DNA of 64,000 nucleotides from Rhizobacter sp. Root1221 (GCF_001425785.1 NZ_LMDI01000075.1:167099-231098); one strand, 5' to 3'. Positions 27,691 through 38,641 are shown, numbered from the stretch's first letter. The notes: a model not told the origin generated them from the letters alone. A program made the numbers and translations.

Positions 27691-28503
27691 TCAGCCGGTG
27701 CTGGCCGCCACGGGCAGCCCGGGCGGCCCGTGTTCTTGCAGGGCCTGCTTCACCAGCGCCAGGAAGGCCGCCGGCTGGTCGGCGTGCACCCAGTGGCCTG
27801 CATCGGCCACCACCTCGACCCGCGCCAGCGGGAACATCGGCGCGAAGTCCGAGCCATCCCGTTGCGCCACGTAGCCCGAGCGCCCACCGGCGATCACCGT
27901 CACTGGCCGATCGAAACGGGCGCCCAGCAGCTCGCTCGGGAGGCCGCACAGCTGCGGCATCGCGGCGCAGATGCCCGCCAGGTTGATGCGCCAGTCGAAG
28001 CGATCGTTGTGCAGCACCAGGTTCTGCATCAGGAAGGGCACCACGCCGGGGTCCGGCACGGCCTGCTGCAGGCGCCGCTGGATCTCGGCGCGGCTGGCCG
28101 CGGCCGTCACGTCGGCACCGCTCATGGCCTGGGCGAAAGGTGTCAGCGTGTCGGCATAGGACACCGGCGCGATATCGACAACGATCAGGCCGCCAACGCG
28201 CTGCGGCTGGCGCAGAGCCATCGCCATCGCCGTCTTGCCGCCCATGCTGTGGCCGATCACCGCCGGCGCGGCCAGTCCCAGCCGGTCCATCAGCTGCAGC
28301 ACGTCGTCTGCCATCTCCACATAGCTCATCGTGTCGGACCAGGGCGAGGCGCCGTGGTTGCGCAGGTCCACGCTGTGCACCGTGTGGGTGGCGGCCAGGT
28401 GGCGGGCGATGCTGCGCCAGTTGCCGCTGGAGCCGAAGAGCCCGTGCAGCATCAGCAGCGGGGGGCCGCTACCGACAGTCTCGAAAGCCAGGTTGAGTGC
28501 CAC
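27691..28503 (-). CDS. Alpha/beta-hydrolase (YbfF-like esterase)
   Basis: 270 residues from a GTG start (VALNLAFETVGSGPPLLMLHG) placed 11 bp after lpdA; the longer frame would overlap lpdA. The fold marks are HGLFGSSGNW (oxyanion), the nucleophile elbow VIGHSMGGKTAM (Ser), and the C-terminal His in ADAGHWVHADQPAAFL. Overall it resembles the YbfF esterases, which hydrolyse short acyl esters including acyl-CoA thioesters in vitro. Its role here, between lpdA and maeB, is unknown; a housekeeping thioesterase or a PHA-related hydrolase are possibilities. Confidence 0.8.
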   Translation of the reverse strand: MALNLAFETVGSGPPLLMLHGLFGSSGNWRSIARHLAATHTVHSVDLRNHGASPWSDTMSYVEMADDVLQLMDRLGLAAPAVIGHSMGGKTAMAMALRQPQRVGGLIVVDIAPVSYADTLTPFAQAMSGADVTAAASRAEIQRRLQQAVPDPGVVPFLMQNLVLHNDRFDWRINLAGICAAMPQLCGLPSELLGARFDRPVTVIAGGRSGYVAQRDGSDFAPMFPLARVEVVADAGHWVHADQPAAFLALVKQALQEHGPPGLPVAASTG

Positions 28504-28514
28504 GGTGCCACGCC

Positions 28515-30263
<1,749 letters not shown>

Positions 30264-30279
30264 GGGAGGATTCCTTCGG

Positions 30280-31860
30280 TCAGAACAGAACACGCCGCAG
30301 ATCGGCGAGCACGTTGGCGAAATGGACGTTGAAGCGCGCGGCGGCGGCGCCGTCGATCACCCGGTGATCCCAAGACAGCGACAGGGGCAGGATCAGCCGC
30401 GACTGGTACTGCTTGCCGTCGCTGGACACCTGCTTCCAGTAGCTCTTGCACACACCCATGATGGACACCTCGGGTGCATTGATGATCGGCGTGAAGTAGA
30501 TGCCGCCGATGCCGCCCAGCGACGAGATCGTGAACGTGCCGCCTTGCATCTGGTCGGGCTTCAGCTTGCCGTCGCGCGCCAGCTTGGCCAGCTCGCCCAT
30601 CTCCCTGGCGATGTCGGGTACCGTTTTCCTGTCGACATCGCGTATCACCGGCACCATCAGGCCGTTGGGCGTGTCGGCGGCAAAACCGATGTGCCAGTAG
30701 TTCTTCAGCACCAGCGCCCCATCGTCGAGGCTGGCGTTGAACTCGGGGAACTTCTTCAACGCCGCCACCGCCGCCTTCATCATGAAGGGCAGCATGCTGA
30801 GCTTGACGCCAGACTTCTCCAGCTCCTTGTTCATCTGCACGCGAAAGGCTTCGAGGTCGGTGATGTCGGCCTCGTCATGTGTCGTGACATGCGGAATGAC
30901 GACCCAGTTGCGGTGCAGGTTGGCGGCCGAGATCTTCTTGATGCGCGACAGCTCCTTGCGCTCGACCGGGCCGAACTTGGCGAAGTCCACCTTGGGCCAA
31001 GGCAGCAGGTCGAGGCCGCCGCCACCGGCAGAGGCCGATGCAGGGGCCGGTGCCGGTTTGGCTGACGAAGCGCCGCCCTTGGCGAACGCCAGCACGTCGT
31101 CGCGCACGATGCGGCCGTGGTCGCCGGTGCCCTTGACCGCGCCCAGGTCGACGCCCATTTCACGCGCCAGCTTGCGCGCCGCCGGGCCGGCGTAAGCCAA
31201 CGCGAAAGCGGTTTCGTCGACGACTGCGCCAGTGGCCGCGGCGGCCACAGGCGCTGGCGCTGGCGCTGGCGCCGCAGCGGGCGCCGTCGGGGCGGCCCCC
31301 ACCCCTTCGCCGGTGGCCAGCGTCATGATCATCGATCCTTCGCTGACCTTGTCGCCCACCTGCACCCTGATCGCCTGCGCCACGCCGGACAGCGGCGCGG
31401 GCACGTCCATCGTCGCCTTGTCCGACTCCAGCGAGACCAGCGGGTCCTCGGCCTTCACCGTGTCGCCGACCTTGACGAACACCTCGATCACCGGCACGTC
31501 CTTGAAGTCGCCGATATCGGGCACCCTGACCTCGGCCAAGCCGGCCGGCGCGCTCACCGCCGAGGGCGGCGCGCTGACACTGGGCTTGGCGGCCTCGGCG
31601 TGCGCGGCGGTCGCGGCCTCGCCTTCGAAGACCATGATCACGCTGCCCTGGCTGACCTTGTCGCCAAGCTTCACCAGGACGGACTGCACCTTGCCGCCGC
31701 GCGGCGCCGGCACCTCCATCGTCGCCTTGTCGGATTCCAGCGAGACCAGCGGATCTTCGGCCTTCACCGTGTCGCCGGCCTTCACGAAGATCTCGATCAC
31801 CGGCACGTCGCTGAAGTCGCCGATGTCAGGCACTTGGATATCGATTGTCGTTGCGCTCAT
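30280..31860 (-). CDS. aceF: Pyruvate dehydrogenase E2, dihydrolipoyllysine acetyltransferase
   Basis: 526 residues from MSATTIDIQVPDIGDF. Two lipoyl domains (about 4-78 and 110-185, each with SLESDKATM[ED]VPAP around the lipoylated Lys), Ala/Pro-rich flexible linkers, the E1/E3-binding domain (AGPAARKLAREMGVDLGAVKG), and the catalytic domain ending with LSLSWDHRVIDGAAAARF, where His and Asp (HxxxDG) catalyse acetyl transfer to CoA. It is the core of the complex formed with AceE and LpdA. Gaps of 8 bp to aceE and 16 bp to lpdA indicate co-transcription. The lipoyl domains are nearly identical to each other in sequence, a recent internal duplication. Confidence 0.96.
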   Translation of the reverse strand: MSATTIDIQVPDIGDFSDVPVIEIFVKAGDTVKAEDPLVSLESDKATMEVPAPRGGKVQSVLVKLGDKVSQGSVIMVFEGEAATAAHAEAAKPSVSAPPSAVSAPAGLAEVRVPDIGDFKDVPVIEVFVKVGDTVKAEDPLVSLESDKATMDVPAPLSGVAQAIRVQVGDKVSEGSMIMTLATGEGVGAAPTAPAAAPAPAPAPVAAAATGAVVDETAFALAYAGPAARKLAREMGVDLGAVKGTGDHGRIVRDDVLAFAKGGASSAKPAPAPASASAGGGGLDLLPWPKVDFAKFGPVERKELSRIKKISAANLHRNWVVIPHVTTHDEADITDLEAFRVQMNKELEKSGVKLSMLPFMMKAAVAALKKFPEFNASLDDGALVLKNYWHIGFAADTPNGLMVPVIRDVDRKTVPDIAREMGELAKLARDGKLKPDQMQGGTFTISSLGGIGGIYFTPIINAPEVSIMGVCKSYWKQVSSDGKQYQSRLILPLSLSWDHRVIDGAAAARFNVHFANVLADLRRVLF

Positions 31861-31868
31861 GTCCTGCC

Positions 31869-34532
31869 TCACACCGTCCAGGGGGCCGCACGCTCGGCAT
31901 CGAGCCCGTATTTCGCGATGGCCTCGGCCACGACGGCCGGCTTGATCGCGCCGTCGTCGGCCAACGCCTTCAGCGCGGCCACCACCACGTGCCAGCGGTC
32001 CACCTCGAAGAAGCGGCGCAGCTTGCGCCGATAGTCGCTGCGGCCGAAACCGTCGGTGCCCAGCACCGTGTAGCGCCGGCCCGCGGCCTGCACGTACTCG
32101 CGCACCTGGTCGGCGTAGTTGCGCATGTAGTCGGTGGCGGCAATCACCGGGCCGTCGTGCCCGGCGAGGCACGACTCGACATGGCTCTTGCGCGCGGGCT
32201 CGGTTGGATGCAGGCGGTTCCAGCGCTCCACCGCCATGCCGTCGCGGCGCAGTTCGTTGTAGCTGGTGGCGCTCCAGACGTCGGCGGTGACGCCGAAGTC
32301 GGCCTTCAGCAACTCGGCCGCGAACATCACCTCGCGCAGGATCGTGCCGCTGCCCATCAGCTGCACGCGCAAGCCCTTCTTCGCGGTCTTGCCGCCGTCG
32401 CTGAGCTGGTACAGGCCCTTGAGGATGCCCGCCTCGCTGCCCTCGGGCATGCCGGGGTGCGGGTAGTTTTCGTTCATCAGCGTGACGTAGTAGTACACGT
32501 CTTCCTGCTCGGCATACATGCGCCGCATGCCGTCGCGGATGATGGTCACCACCTCGTAGGCGAAGGTCGGGTCGTAGCTGATGCAGTTCGGTATCGTGCC
32601 GGCCAGGATGTGGCTGTGGCCGTCCTCATGCTGCAGGCCCTCGCCGTTCAGCGTGGTGCGGCCCGCGGTGCCGCCGAGCAGGAAGCCGCGGGCGCGGATG
32701 TCGCCGGCCAGCCAGGCGAGGTCGCCCACGCGCTGCAGGCCGAACATCGAGTAGTAGATGTAGAACGGAATCATCGGCACGTTGTTCGTGCTGTACGAGG
32801 TGGCGGCGACGATCCAGCTCGACATCGCCCCGCCTTCGTTGATGCCCTCCTGCAGCACCTGCCCGTCCTTGGACTCGCGGTAGTACATGAGCTGGTCGGC
32901 ATCCTGCGGCTTGTAGAGCTGGCCGAGGGACGACCAGATGCCCAGCTGCCGGAACATGCCTTCCATGCCGAAGGTGCGCGACTCGTCGGGCACGATGGGC
33001 ACCACGTGCTTGCCGATCTGCTTGTCGCGCACCAATGTGCCCAGCATCTGCACGAAAGCCATCGTGGTGGAGATTTCGCGCTCGCCGGTGTCCTTGAGCA
33101 GGCGCTCGAAGGTGCTCAGTGGCGGGATTTCCAGCGCCGTCGATTGGCGCCGGCGCTGCGGCAGATAGCCCCCCAGGGCTGCGCGCCGTGCACGCAGGTA
33201 TTTCATCTCGGGGCTGTCTTCGGCCAGCTTGATGAAAGGGATGTTGGGCAGCTCTTCATCCGACACCGGGATCTGGAAGCGGTCACGAAAACCGCGCAAC
33301 GCATCCTGGGTCATCTTCTTGGCCTGGTGGGCAATCATCTGCCCCTCACCCGACTCGCCCATGCCGTAGCCCTTGACCGTCTTGGGCAAGATCAATGTCG
33401 GCTGGCCGGTGTGCTTGACGGCGGCGGCGTAGGCGGCAAACACCTTCACCGGGTCGTGCCCGCCGCGCGTCAGCCCCCAGATCTCGTCGTCGCTCATGTC
33501 GGCGACCAGGGCCCGCGTCTCCTCGTACTTGCCGAAGAAATGTTCGCGCACGTAGGCGCCGCTCTTGCTCTTGAAGTCCTGGTATTCGCCGTCGACGCAC
33601 TCTTCCATCCGCGCCAGCAACCGGCCGCTCTTGTCCTTGGCCAGCAGGGCGTCCCAGCCGCTGCCCCACAGCACCTTGATGACGTTCCAGCCGGCGCCGC
33701 GGAACACGCTTTCCAGTTCCTGGACGATCTTGCCGTTGCCGCGCACGGGGCCGTCCAGGCGCTGCAGATTGCAGTTGATGACGAAGACCAGGTTGTCCAG
33801 GTTCTCGCGGCCGGCCAGCGAGATCGCGCCCAGCGATTCGGGCTCGTCCATCTCGCCGTCGCCCATGAAGGCCCAGACCTTGCGCAGCGCCGTATCGGCC
33901 AGGCCCCGGCCATGCAGGTACTTGAGGAAACGCGCCTGGTAGATCGCCATCAGCGGGCCCAGGCCCATCGAGACCGTGGGGAACTGCCAGAAGTCGGGCA
34001 TCAGCCAGGGGTGCGGGTAGGACGGGATGCCCTGGCCGTCGGTTTCCTGCCGGTAGTTGAGCAGCTGCGCTTCGCTGAGCCGCCCTTCGAGGAAGGCGCG
34101 GGCATAGATGCCCGGCGAGCTGTGGCCCTGGATGAACAGCAGGTCGCCGCCATGCGTGTCGGTGGGGGCGTGCCAGAAGTGGCCGAAGCCGATGTCGTAG
34201 AGCGTGGCCGCCGACTGGAAGCTGGCGATGTGGCCGCCCAGCTCCGACGAATCCTTGTTGGCCCGCAGGATGATCGCCATGGCGTTCCAGCGAATGATGG
34301 AGCGCAGCCGGTGCTCCATGGCGCGGTCACCGCTGCTCTTCTCCTCGCGCTCCGGCGGGATCGTGTTGCAGTAGGCGGTGGTCAGTGAGCGCGGCACGTA
34401 CACGCCGTCGCGCCGCCCCTGATCGACAAGCTGATTGATGAGGTAGTTGCTGCGTTCGCCGCCACGGTGCTGCTGCACCGCGCTCAACGCGTCCATCCAT
34501 TCGGCCGTTTCGGTCGGGTCGAGGTCGCCCAT
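31869..34532 (-). CDS. aceE: Pyruvate dehydrogenase E1 component, homodimeric type
   Basis: 887 residues from MGDLDPTETAEWMDAL, the family-typical length; AGGAG lies 8 bp before the ATG. ThDP-binding motif AFMGDGEMDEPESLGAIS..VINCNLQ near residues 220-255, the Arg/His-rich active-site region HGHSSPGIYARAFLEGRLSE (written with Q: IQGHSSPGIYA) and GRTTLNGEGLQHEDGHSHI near residue 635. It decarboxylates pyruvate and acetylates the lipoyl groups of AceF. It is the first gene of the sixteen-gene minus-strand series, with a sigma-54 type promoter about 60-75 bp before the start, which is unusual for a PDH operon and suggests a specialised rather than housekeeping copy. Confidence 0.97.
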   Translation of the reverse strand: MGDLDPTETAEWMDALSAVQQHRGGERSNYLINQLVDQGRRDGVYVPRSLTTAYCNTIPPEREEKSSGDRAMEHRLRSIIRWNAMAIILRANKDSSELGGHIASFQSAATLYDIGFGHFWHAPTDTHGGDLLFIQGHSSPGIYARAFLEGRLSEAQLLNYRQETDGQGIPSYPHPWLMPDFWQFPTVSMGLGPLMAIYQARFLKYLHGRGLADTALRKVWAFMGDGEMDEPESLGAISLAGRENLDNLVFVINCNLQRLDGPVRGNGKIVQELESVFRGAGWNVIKVLWGSGWDALLAKDKSGRLLARMEECVDGEYQDFKSKSGAYVREHFFGKYEETRALVADMSDDEIWGLTRGGHDPVKVFAAYAAAVKHTGQPTLILPKTVKGYGMGESGEGQMIAHQAKKMTQDALRGFRDRFQIPVSDEELPNIPFIKLAEDSPEMKYLRARRAALGGYLPQRRRQSTALEIPPLSTFERLLKDTGEREISTTMAFVQMLGTLVRDKQIGKHVVPIVPDESRTFGMEGMFRQLGIWSSLGQLYKPQDADQLMYYRESKDGQVLQEGINEGGAMSSWIVAATSYSTNNVPMIPFYIYYSMFGLQRVGDLAWLAGDIRARGFLLGGTAGRTTLNGEGLQHEDGHSHILAGTIPNCISYDPTFAYEVVTIIRDGMRRMYAEQEDVYYYVTLMNENYPHPGMPEGSEAGILKGLYQLSDGGKTAKKGLRVQLMGSGTILREVMFAAELLKADFGVTADVWSATSYNELRRDGMAVERWNRLHPTEPARKSHVESCLAGHDGPVIAATDYMRNYADQVREYVQAAGRRYTVLGTDGFGRSDYRRKLRRFFEVDRWHVVVAALKALADDGAIKPAVVAEAIAKYGLDAERAAPWTV

Positions 34533-34593
34533 GCCTGGTCTCCTGTTCTGCGGTCTTGTCGCGCATCTGGCGATGCGGCCTGCCTGGATGTTT

Positions 34594-34608
34594 GCAACCC
34601 CCATGCCA
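34594..34608 (-). promoter_or_regulatory. Sigma-54 (-24/-12) promoter of the aceE-dctD operon
   Basis: Read on the minus strand the site is TGGCATGGGGGTTGC. It matches TGGCACGNNNNTTGC at every fixed position except C to T after TGGCA, and the GG and GC doublets are separated by the required 10 bp. It is 61 bp before the aceE ATG, so transcription would start near 34583 with a leader of about 50 nt. The operon itself encodes a sigma-54 activator (DctD), which strengthens the call. Confidence 0.7.
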
Positions 34609-34615
34609 CGTGACA

Positions 34616-34637
34616 TTGGCGACAGACTTCGCGCCAA
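34616..34637. promoter_or_regulatory. Inverted repeat next to the sigma-54 promoter
   Basis: TTGGCG and CGCCAA stand as perfect inverted arms 10 bp apart, 7 bp upstream of the -24 element on the minus strand. The symmetry suggests a dimeric regulator site; its closeness to the promoter is less typical for a sigma-54 enhancer, so a repressor or accessory protein is equally possible. Confidence 0.35.
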
Positions 34638-34895
34638 GCCATTGATTTCAAAGGCATTGCAAAGGCGTGGCAGAGAGGCGCGTCCGCCGATCCGGATTTC
34701 GAGGCCGTGTCTCGTCCGGCGGGCCGGGCCGGCGCCTACAAGCAAACCCTGAGTCGGCGTCGCGGCGCTGGACGGCGACAGTGAGGAGGGGCTCGGCGGG
34801 GACGCGCCGCGTGCTCAGGCAGGCGCCTGGCAGCCTGCGGGACCGCTGTGCCGTGGGCTCAAGCGGGATCGCCGTGGATCACACAGGCAAAGCGT

Positions 34896-36068
34896 TCACG
34901 GCGTGCCGTCGGCGGTGAGGTCGAACAGGTGCACGCCCGTCCTGCTGCGTTCGTGGTGAACCCAGCGTGGGTCGCGCAGGGTGCGCGCCATGTCGGCCTG
35001 ACCGGCGTCCCAGTGCTCCTGCATCGACAGGCGTGAAAACTCATAGTCCTTGGCGTGGCCTTCGCCGTGCCTGCTGCGATAGATCAGGTGCACGACATCG
35101 ACGGCGCTCTCGCAGCGCAGGCGGGCGAGCGCGAGCACGTCCGGGTCGGTGCGCAGCGCGGACGGCAGCTTGGCGATCAGGCGTCGCGCGGCCTGGGCCA
35201 CCATCCGCCGGTCGATCTCGTTGTTGGTGTTCAGCCGCGTGCGGCTGGAAAACCGGATGTCCTTCTCACGCGCCGCCACCTCGGCCAGCGTGGTGGGCAA
35301 CGCACCGCGGGCGGAGAACAGGTCCACCTGGAAGATCACCCGGCGTCCGTCGCCCGGTTGGTCGAGCACGTACTGCAGCGGCGTGTTCGACACCAGCCCC
35401 CCGTCCCAGTAGTGTTCGCCATCGATCTCCACCGGCGCAAAGCCGGGCGGCAAGGCACCGCTGGCCATGATGTGCCGCGCGTCGAGGCGTTGGCGGGCTG
35501 AATCGAAGTACTCGAAATTGCCCGTGCGCACGTTGACCGCGCCAACCGACAAGCGCATCGGGCCCGCGTTGATCAGGTCGAAGTCCACCAATCGCTCCAG
35601 CGTCTGCTGGAGCTCCGAAGTGTCGTAGAAGCTGATCGCCGCCGGCGTGCCGAAGGGCTGGAAGGGTGCCGGCGGGAAACGCGGGGCGAAGAAGCCCGGC
35701 ACGCCGAACATCATCACCTGGGCCGCGCTGACGCCGTTCAGCGTCTCGCGCAGGTTCGCCCCCGCCGCAAAGGCCGCCGGAAGGCCCGACGAACTCACCA
35801 GTTGCCAGAACTCCCGCAGGCGCGCAACGCGTGCATGCGGTGGGTTGCCGCAGATCAGCGCCGCATTGATGGCCCCGATGGAGATCCCGGCCAGCCAGGT
35901 GGGAGGGCTCCATTCCCTGGACAACGCCTCGAACACGCCCCCTTGGTAGGCACCGAGCGCACCACCGCCCTGCAGCACGAGGATGCACTCTTCGTGGGGG
36001 TGTGGCGGTACTTCGGCCGTTCGGGCCGACAGGAGGGCAGCGGCGTCGGTGGCGGTCAGCGCGTTCAT
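34896..36068 (-). CDS. Patatin-like phospholipase
   Basis: 390 residues from MNALTATDAAALLSA, start chosen for the GGTGAG ribosome-binding site. Patatin blocks: oxyanion GGGALGAYQGGVFEAL, nucleophile GISIGAINAAL (GxSxG), catalytic Asp in WDGGLVSNTPLQYV. The C-terminal ~130 residues (RFSSRTRLNTNNEIDR, VDVVHLIYRSRHGEGHAKDYEFSRLSMQEHW) match the extension seen in the bacterial patatin group that acts near PHA or membrane lipids. It would hydrolyse acyl esters, probably phospholipids, in the cytoplasm. It is the last gene of the htrA-TPR-patatin unit, 10 bp after the preceding stop. Confidence 0.9.
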   Translation of the reverse strand: MNALTATDAAALLSARTAEVPPHPHEECILVLQGGGALGAYQGGVFEALSREWSPPTWLAGISIGAINAALICGNPPHARVARLREFWQLVSSSGLPAAFAAGANLRETLNGVSAAQVMMFGVPGFFAPRFPPAPFQPFGTPAAISFYDTSELQQTLERLVDFDLINAGPMRLSVGAVNVRTGNFEYFDSARQRLDARHIMASGALPPGFAPVEIDGEHYWDGGLVSNTPLQYVLDQPGDGRRVIFQVDLFSARGALPTTLAEVAAREKDIRFSSRTRLNTNNEIDRRMVAQAARRLIAKLPSALRTDPDVLALARLRCESAVDVVHLIYRSRHGEGHAKDYEFSRLSMQEHWDAGQADMARTLRDPRWVHHERSRTGVHLFDLTADGTP

Positions 36069-36078
36069 GTGTCCGCGC

Positions 36079-36954
36079 TCACCAACCATCGCCATCGCCA
36101 GTCGATCCCGCGGCATCGTTCCCGCCGCCCCAGCCATCGCCCGTCCCGAGGTCGATGGGCCGCTCCGACAACGCGCGCCCGGCAGTGTTGTCGAACGCGT
36201 CATCGTCGAACCGGCCCGGCGTGAGCCCGGCCAGGCCCAGCAGTCCCGTGCCACCCGGACCCGCTTCGCGATGGCCTTCCAACATCTTCTCGGCGAACAT
36301 GCCGGCCGCAACACCCCCGGCGACCGCGAGGCCCGTCCCTAGCAGGCCGCTGCCCGCGCTGGCGGCAGGTGCTGCAGGGGCGTACCCTTGTGAATACCCC
36401 GGCGCGTAACCACTGAAGCCGGCCCCGCCCGAAGGCCCCGGCACGACGGCCGGCTGACCACCCGGCATCACGGCCTGCCGGCCCGCGCCGAACGCCCGCC
36501 ACGCGACCAGCACCAGCCCCGCGACACCCACGCCCCAGACCCAACCCGGGATGCCACCCAACGGAGACGCCGGGGGTGGTGCACGGAGCACGGGCGAGGC
36601 GACCTGCGCCACCGGCAGCGTCCGCCCCGCAGCGGCGCCTTGCGTGCGATCCAGCAACTGCACGAACGCGTTGTACTTCCCGGGCTGCGTGAAGCTCAGG
36701 CTCGGATCGATCCGCTTGGCCTGGGCCGCCTCTTCGGCGGCGAGCGCGAAGTGCTGGTCATGCGCGAGGATCTCCGCGTAGACGTAGCGCGCCCTGGCAC
36801 TGTCGGGTTTGCCGGCAACGACCTCGCGCATCATGTCTTCCGCGTGTGCGTAGTGGCCCTTGCCGATCTCGTCCTGCACGGCACCGAGGCTCGGCAACGC
36901 GAAGGACGGAAACGTGAGGATGGCGAAAGACGCCGCGACCAGAAAGCGTTTCAT
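36079..36954 (-). CDS. Exported TPR-like protein with glycine-rich membrane tail
   Basis: 291 residues. Residues 1-24 form a signal peptide (MKRFLVAASFAILTFPSFALP). Residues ~25-100 look like one to two tetratricopeptide-type helical hairpins (KGHYAHAEDMMREVVAGKPDSARARYVYAEILAHDQHFALAAEEAAQAKRI pattern). A membrane helix at ~135-155 (GIPGWVWGVGVAGLVLVAWRAF) and a long Gly/Pro/Ala-rich tail with an acidic end (DGWGGGN, GDGDGW) follow; a second glycine-rich hydrophobic stretch (GTGLAVAGGVAAGMFAEKML) resembles a glycine-zipper. Function unknown. It is 28 bp behind htrA and so co-transcribed with an envelope protease. Confidence 0.75.
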   Translation of the reverse strand: MKRFLVAASFAILTFPSFALPSLGAVQDEIGKGHYAHAEDMMREVVAGKPDSARARYVYAEILAHDQHFALAAEEAAQAKRIDPSLSFTQPGKYNAFVQLLDRTQGAAAGRTLPVAQVASPVLRAPPPASPLGGIPGWVWGVGVAGLVLVAWRAFGAGRQAVMPGGQPAVVPGPSGGAGFSGYAPGYSQGYAPAAPAASAGSGLLGTGLAVAGGVAAGMFAEKMLEGHREAGPGGTGLLGLAGLTPGRFDDDAFDNTAGRALSERPIDLGTGDGWGGGNDAAGSTGDGDGW

Positions 36955-36982
36955 GAGGAATCTCCGAAGACGTTCACCCGTT

Positions 36983-38470
36983 TCAACCCAAGCGCAACGG
37001 CACGTACAACTTCGTGCCACCGCGCTGCACAAGAAGGGCCACCGCATTGGCGGACCGGCCCGCGGCGGCGCCGGCCTGCTCCACGGTGGACACGGGCTGG
37101 CCATCGATGGCCAGCAACAGATCACCCCGTTGCACACCCGCACGTTCAGCGGGGCCACTGACCCCCTCGATCACCAGGCCGCCGGCCGCCCCGGCGGCAC
37201 GCGGCTCCCCCGGCTGGAGCGCCCGCAGCGCCAGGCCCAACCGCCCGTGCGGCCCCTTGGCGGCGGCACTGTCGCTGTCCGCCTGGCCGGCGTCGCGCGC
37301 TTCGGCATCGTCGAGGCGTGCCTGCACGGTGCGGCGCGCCCCGCGGTGCCACAGGTCGATGGCCACCTGATCGCCCGGCTGGGCCAGGCCCACGATGGCC
37401 GGCAGGTCTCCGGACAGGTCGACGACGCGGCCGTTGATGGCCAGCACCACGTCGCCACTTTCGATGCCGGCCCGATCGGCGGCGCTGCCCTTGACGACCT
37501 CGGAGATCAGTGCCCCGGCGGGCTTGTCGAGCTTGAACGCTTCGGCCAGCGTCTGGTTCACGTCCTGGATGCCGACACCGAGCTTGGCGTGGCGCACCTT
37601 GCCGGTGCTGAGGATCTGTTGTTCGATGCGCTGCGCCACGTCGATCGGAATCGCGAACGACAGGCCCTGGTATCCGCCGGTGCCGGAGTAGATCTGCGAA
37701 TTGATGCCGATCACCTCCCCCCGCATGTTGATCAGCGGCCCGCCCGAGTTGCCCGGGTTGATGGCCACGTCGGTCTGGAGGAACGGCACGAACCCGTCGC
37801 CCGGCAGCGAGCGCCGGGTGGCGCTGATCACGCCGGCCGTCACGGTGTTCTCGAAGCCGAACGGCGAGCCGATGGCCATCACCCAATCCCCCACCCGCGG
37901 TGGAGAGGCGGGCGTGGACTCGGGCGCCAGCACCGGCAAGCCGGTGGCGGAGATCTTGAGCACCGCGACGTCCGTCAGCTTGTCCGAGCCGAGCACCTTG
38001 GCGCGAAACTCCCGCCGGTCGGTGAGTTTGACCACCACCTCGTCGGCATCGCTGACCACGTGGGCGTTGGTCAGGATCAACCCGTCTGACCGCACGATGA
38101 ACCCCGAGCCTTCGCCGCGCACCGGCATCTTCAGCTGCGGCGGCAGGCCGCCGAAGCGCTGCTGGAAGCCGCGCAGGAAATCGCGCATGGCCTCGGCGTC
38201 CGGGGCGTCTTCCGCGTCGTCGCTCGAGTCGTCGCCCGTCGTCGACACCTTCCGTGTGCCGCTGACGCTGATGTTCACCACGGCCGGGCCGAAGCGCGCG
38301 GCAATGCCGGCCATGTCGGGCAATCCGATTGCGACCGGTGCTGCGGCTGGCACCTCCGGGAGCGACTGCGCATGGCCACGTTCAATGTAGCCTGCGGCCG
38401 CCAGCGCCAGGGCCGTGGCCGCGGCCACGGCGATGACTGAACGGTGCCGCTGGGGGTTCTCGGGATTCAT
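36983..38470 (-). CDS. HtrA/DegP-family periplasmic serine endoprotease
   Basis: 495 residues. An N-terminal signal or anchor (SVIAVAAATALALAAAGYI) precedes an acidic linker. The trypsin-like domain has His in ILTNAHVVSDADE, Asp in DKLTDVAVLKI and Ser in INPGNSGGPLINMRGEVIG. Two PDZ domains follow (from ~300: GVGIQDVNQTLAEAFKLDKPAGALISEV and ~405: GLALRALQPGE). Such proteases degrade misfolded envelope proteins. The gene heads a three-gene unit with the TPR-like and patatin genes, and a TGTCA direct-repeat promoter lies about 85-120 bp upstream, consistent with envelope-stress control. Confidence 0.93.
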   Translation of the reverse strand: MNPENPQRHRSVIAVAAATALALAAAGYIERGHAQSLPEVPAAAPVAIGLPDMAGIAARFGPAVVNISVSGTRKVSTTGDDSSDDAEDAPDAEAMRDFLRGFQQRFGGLPPQLKMPVRGEGSGFIVRSDGLILTNAHVVSDADEVVVKLTDRREFRAKVLGSDKLTDVAVLKISATGLPVLAPESTPASPPRVGDWVMAIGSPFGFENTVTAGVISATRRSLPGDGFVPFLQTDVAINPGNSGGPLINMRGEVIGINSQIYSGTGGYQGLSFAIPIDVAQRIEQQILSTGKVRHAKLGVGIQDVNQTLAEAFKLDKPAGALISEVVKGSAADRAGIESGDVVLAINGRVVDLSGDLPAIVGLAQPGDQVAIDLWHRGARRTVQARLDDAEARDAGQADSDSAAAKGPHGRLGLALRALQPGEPRAAGAAGGLVIEGVSGPAERAGVQRGDLLLAIDGQPVSTVEQAGAAAGRSANAVALLVQRGGTKLYVPLRLG

Positions 38471-38555
38471 GATGGGGCTCCGTGTCTGGCGTGGATCGGG
38501 TGGAACAGGCGAGGGATTCCGCCGAGTTCATGCTGCGGGTGGCGAGCCTCGCCTG

Positions 38556-38590
38556 TGTTGCAGGCGAGGCGGGCCGCGTGACAGGTGACA
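38556..38590 (-). promoter_or_regulatory. TGTCA-N2-TGTCA promoter element upstream of htrA
   Basis: On the minus strand TGTCA-CC-TGTCA (38590-38579) is followed after 16 bp by TGCAACA (38562-38556), about 86 bp before the htrA ATG. The same arrangement recurs at 39152-39187 and 62826-62860, and in weaker form at 42632-42667 and 50625-50659. Confidence 0.55.
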
Positions 38591-38641
38591 TCGTCGACGC
38601 CGCCGCGGCGGGGGTCTCCGTGCCCGGCATGTGCCAGGGAT

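Larger units (their letters stand above)
34533..34895. other. Intergenic region upstream of aceE
   Basis: 363 bp between the aceE start and the end of the patatin gene. The aceE-proximal 110 bp hold the sigma-54 promoter and the inverted repeat listed separately. From about 34640 to 34895 nothing gene-like is seen; activator sites for DctD would be expected in this stretch but no clear repeated site was found by eye. Confidence 0.5.

Noticed and set aside
25011..27986. A 991-codon open frame on the plus strand over lipA/maeB
   Set aside because: Antisense shadow of maeB, caused by high GC at third codon positions; no recognisable domain.
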